NCBI GenBank assembly: GCA_030737835.1
Contig: CM060847.1
Span: forward strand, 5,608,484-5,672,483
From: Acorus gramineus
Lineage: Eukaryota; Streptophyta; Magnoliopsida; Acorales; Acoraceae
Length of the DNA stretch: 64,000 nucleotides
Direction of reading: 5' to 3'
The notes beneath the pieces were generated by a model. The model was not told the origin of the DNA and did not search any database. It saw only the letters and a program-made list of their open reading frames with translations. Below, one piece after another: positions 60,355 to 64,000 of the stretch (position 1 is the first letter of the stretch; the number at the start of each line of letters is the position of its first letter). The position numbers and the translations under genes were made by a program.

Positions 60355-60770
60355 TTATTAGACTGAGAGCCGTTTGATTGTCAAACGCATTTTAAAAAGT
60401 TGATTTAATTAAAAAGTTATTTTTAGCTTTTAGTGTAAAAAAATTAATTTTTAAAAAGCGAAAAAAATCCGTTTTCCAGGAATCAAATTTATTTAAACCA
60501 CTTTATTCAAAATCTTATTTTTCATACGTGTTTTCAAACAAATCCTTAAATAAGGTGATTCTGCTTTTAATTAAGCAGAAAATTGAAGAGTGTTGTCAAA
60601 CGCAATCTAAAAGACAGACTTAATTAAAAAGTTACTCACAACTTTTACTACAAAAATGTTACTTTTTAAAATACGTTTTTCAGGAATTAAGTCTATTTAA
60701 AAAGTCATTTTATTTAAAATCTTATTTTTCAAACGGACCCGAGTTTAGACTTGATTTGTACATCCAAAAT
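60355..60770. repeat. Two adjacent copies of the TTAATTAAAAAGTTACT repeat
   Basis: 60396-60545 and 60600-60745 both run TTAATTAAAAAGTTA, then ACTTT or AGCTTTTAGTG, TTTTCAGGAATyAA, and AAAATCTTATTTTTCA. A further piece lies at 61135-61195. Same family as 4.70-4.93 kb. Confidence 0.65.
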
Positions 60771-60789
60771 CCCGGTAAAAAAAAAATGT

Positions 60790-61830
60790 AACGTGAAAAT
60801 GGATTTGTATCAATCTAACTCGACTCAATTAAATTTTTTTTTCAATTAAAATATAAAATATATAAAAAAATGTCATCTGTGGTGATTAATTATTTTTAAA
60901 ATATTAAATTTTAAAAAATAGATTTTATATGATAAATCATGCGATGATATTAAATTAAACTTAAAAAATATTACATTTAACTTATAATTATACAACGACT
61001 TATTAAAATATTTCATATATTTTGTTCGGTTCATATAAATAGAAGAATATTGTTTTAACTTTTTATGTTTAGAACGGGTGTTTTTAAAATTGACAGAAAA
61101 TATAAATATATATATATATATATATTTTTGTTTGAAAAACTCAATTTTTTTTTAATTAGCATTTAAAACAACTTCTAATTGAAAAGTTACCTAAACCCAC
61201 GTGATCCATTCTTGGACTGCAAGATTTATTGCCCATATCAATTCAAAAATCATTAACACCCATTTAAAATTGACATCCTGGATGACCAGGTTGTCTGAAT
61301 CGGACGGACGACCGAAGGGTTTGTTACGTGGACCATCACGGGCTCCCTTTATCAACGAACTCGTTGGGGCCCACACCTAAGGGTTTTTCCCAATTATCAC
61401 CGTCACTTTCAATTTTATTATTTATTTATTATACTATATTTTTACAAAAAAGTATGAGATTGATAGTGCCACTCCTCATCTACACCTCAAATCCACTTCC
61501 ACTTCTGGTTTTCAAATGGGTGGAAGATGGATAGTTAGGAGTGATGAATATCAAGTCAATCTTTTTAACGTTAACGTGTGAGTGAACTTCCAAAACAAAA
61601 CAAAAACAGCAAAAGCGGCGTCACCGACATCAGGGTTGAAGGACAGCCTGTATTGTATGCCAACGTGGCACCCACTACAGTCCCTCCCTGTGTTACACGT
61701 AGCATTCCTTTTTTAATTTTGAATTCCACCATAAAGAAGCTCTATTATTGAATACTGCGTTCATAATTCGCAATCATGCATAAATGCCTTGTTTTTTTTT
61801 TCGGTGGTCGCGAAAGCTTGTTTATTTTTT
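60790..61830. other. Intergenic region, no gene seen
   Basis: AT-rich up to 61190. 61195-61720 is GC-richer, with a CACGTG at about 61198-61203 and ACGTGGCAC near 61664. This could be upstream regulatory DNA for a gene beyond the window, but that is only a guess. Confidence 0.35.
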
Positions 61831-61833
61831 GGG

Positions 61834-63148
61834 TTAAGAGAAATCTAAAGTCCACGCAAACATAAAAAAAAAAAAAAATTATATAAATCCATATTAAAAT
61901 TAGTACAGACGTACGAGTTTTTAAAAACTCACAAAAATTTAATTATTATTTTTAAGTTAAATTTTCATTCAAACTTAATGAAATATTTCAAGAATATTTT
62001 ATCACATATAATTATGTAGATATTAAAGTCTTTATAAACAGTCATAAAAATAAATTAATCCCTGCAAAAGATAAAATTGTCCCTAAAAGACTTTTACATT
62101 AAATTGTGTACACATTGTAATCCCTATAAACAATCATAAAGACAAATTAGCCCCTGTAAAAGATAAAATTGCCTCTGAAAGATTTTTACATTTAATTGGA
62201 TAGACATTACAGTTCCTATAAACAATCAAAAAGATAAATTGATCTCAGTAAAAGAGAAAAATGCCCTTCAATGATTTTTATATTTAATTGTGTAGGAATT
62301 GCAGTCCGTATAAACAATCATAATAACAAATAATATAATTTATTTATTTATTTTTTTATCTTCTATCCTTTCGCTCACACTCCACTTGAACAAGTAATGA
62401 ATAATGCTATTTTTTTAAGGTATTTGCTTACTTTGAAATACCTTCCTAGATACATAATTTTTCACAAAATTTGTTTATTTATATTCAGAGAGAACTTTTA
62501 TAAACCAATACCACTTTTTTTACTTCTCTACAAACAAAAGGTAAAAAGAATGCATCATACGGGTTAAAATATTTTTTTACGTCTAAATTGGGATCTTCAG
62601 ATGGAGTGTAAGTGATATGATAGAAGATGAAAAAATAAATTAAAAAATTATATTATTTGTTTTTATAATTGTTTAGAAGGACAGTAATGTTTATACAATT
62701 AAATGTAAAAATCCTTCAAGGGTATTTTTATCTTTTATAGGGACCAATTTGTTTTTACGATTGTTTATAAAGACTGTAATATCTATCCAATTAAATATAA
62801 AAGTATTTAAAAGGCAATTTCATCTTTTGCGGGGATTAATTTATCTTTATGATTGTTTATAGAGACCGCAATGTGTACACAATTTAATGTAAAAGTCTTT
62901 TAGGGGCAATTTTGTCTTTTACAGGAACTAATTTATCTTTATGACTATTTATAAGGATTTCAATGTTTACACAGTTACATTTGATAGAATATCTTGGAAG
63001 TATTATGTTAAGTTTGGATGAAAATTTAACTCAGGGATGATAATTGAGTTTTTCTGAGTTTTCAAGTACTCATACGTCTGTCACAATTTTAATAGGAACT
63101 TATATAGATTTTTTCATGTTTGCATGGACTTAAATGCCTTTAACCCTT
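61834..63148. mobile_element. 1.3-kb foldback-type element with arms of four 92-bp units
   Basis: It opens GGGTTAAGAGAAATCTAAAG and closes GGACTTAAATGCCTTTAACCC (as two overlapping words). Left arm 61834 to about 62390 and right arm about 62590-63148 are reverse complements along their length. In the left arm the marker CAATCATAAA (or variant) recurs at 62039, 62131, 62223 and 62315. In the right arm the G of TTGTTTA (or the aligned base) recurs at 62671, 62763, 62855 and 62947. All gaps are exactly 92 bp. The inner pair (ATCTTCTATC against GATAGAAGAT) closes the stem on a loop of about 200 bases. No coding capacity. Confidence 0.85.
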
Positions 63149-63799
63149 ATGTTTTTATATTTAATAATGAGAAAAAACAAGAACGTAAGAAAAAAAGCCA
63201 TTCACAACGTGGTAGGTCGTAAACCATTTCACTGAATTTTTAAATATATACATTGAACTGATCTCGTATACTTTGAAATACTGGCTAATAAAAAAGTTGC
63301 TACGAAAAATCAACAATTAGACGTCCTAGATCCTAGATCTATTCTTTAACACAAGAAACTGAATTTTTGTTTTTGTCTTTTTTTAATAAAAAAAAAAGTT
63401 TGTTTTTAACCTGTAAAAAACAAAAGAAAGCTCTGGTAAACTTTTTTTTCACACTCACTCAACCGGTGAATTGTTATTTTATTACTTTTCACAAAAAAAA
63501 AAAAAAAAAATTTTTAATTTTAAGTCACTGTAAATTATATGATTTAGTGATCAATCCCTTATTTTTTTTATATTTTGATTTAAGTCTCCAGGGTATGTTT
63601 CTTTTTAGTTTCTCTCAGGGACTAAAAAGAAAATCAAATAATTTAAAGATAAGTCCCTTCTTACTTACTGTACAGCTCTGTAGCCAAAAAGTAAAAAAAT
63701 TAAAAATGGAAAATACATTTTGCATAGAAAGTGGGTAAAAGAAAAGTTATTTTTCATGGAATGTATCAAACAGAGCATAAATGTAAATCTATGTGCATT

Positions 63800-64000
63800 C
63801 AAAGGAGAGAGAGAGAGAGAGAGAGGAAGGTGTTTTTAATATATATATTTTGATGTCCCCGTTTTTTAAAGGTATGGATTCTTCTCCCTTTTCGAGTCAG
63901 CTTTTCATCTAAAGCTCCCCACCACAACTAAAAAAGAAGAAGAAAGAAGAAGAAAAATAGATCGAAAGAGATGCTGGAGGAGATTTTTCTTGCATTAGTC
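63800..64000 (+). other. Possible 5' end of a gene running off the window
   Basis: A GA microsatellite (63806-63825), a TATATATA near 63840 and a GAAGAAGAAAGAAG leader-like tract precede an ATG at 63971 (MLEEIFLALV, open to the window end). Only ten codons are visible, so this is weak. Confidence 0.25.

Noticed and set aside
61834-63148. MicroRNA precursor or CRISPR-like array
   Set aside because: The stem is over 500 bp with transposon-like ends and related copies nearby; direct repeats abut without unique spacers.

Overview
The window is nuclear DNA of a flowering plant. It shows long AT-rich intergenic stretches full of MITEs, LINE tails and SINEs, genes split by GT-AG introns (17 in one gene), and an RNA polymerase V largest subunit, an enzyme found only in plants. 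The sequence does not settle the species.

Layout. 1-2.09 kb: 5' half of a Mutator-like transposase gene on the minus strand, with the element's terminus near 2089. 2.1-4.7 kb: retroelement relics and microsatellites. 4.7-6.8 kb: AT-rich, with one copy of a dispersed repeat. 6.8-7.14 kb: first copy of a duplicated promoter-like block. 9.68-11.69 kb: relic exons of a CAX-type Ca2+/H+ exchanger. 12-16.8 kb: anonymous repeat-rich DNA with internally repeated units. 16.85-18.65 kb: second copy of the promoter-like block and a pyrimidine-rich leader. 18.655-44.297 kb: an apparently intact NRPE1 gene with 18 coding exons that join in frame into 1,795 residues; its introns carry many LINE tails, a SINE, MITEs and three tandem duplications. 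44.8-53.1 kb: SINE-like pieces, a Pack-MULE-like element with perfect 9-bp target duplications, a tRNA-His-like relic and several MITEs. 53.267-56.263 kb: an intact five-exon OBL1-type class 3 lipase (475 residues). 58.1-59.7 kb: relics of a second OBL1-type lipase, invaded by a Copia fossil and flanked by a hAT-like MITE. 59.9-63.15 kb: MITEs and a 1.3-kb palindromic foldback-type element. The last 100 bases may be the 5' end of another gene.

The two intact genes have unrelated jobs. NRPE1 is the catalytic subunit of Pol V, which makes scaffold transcripts for RNA-directed DNA methylation; the lipase hydrolyses acylglycerols at oil bodies. The most notable structures are the three 67-residue AGO-hook repeats in NRPE1, a foldback family whose arms are built of 92-bp units, the duplicated promoter block with a conserved TGACGTCAC, and a tandem duplication that copied half of an NRPE1 exon together with its splice donor.
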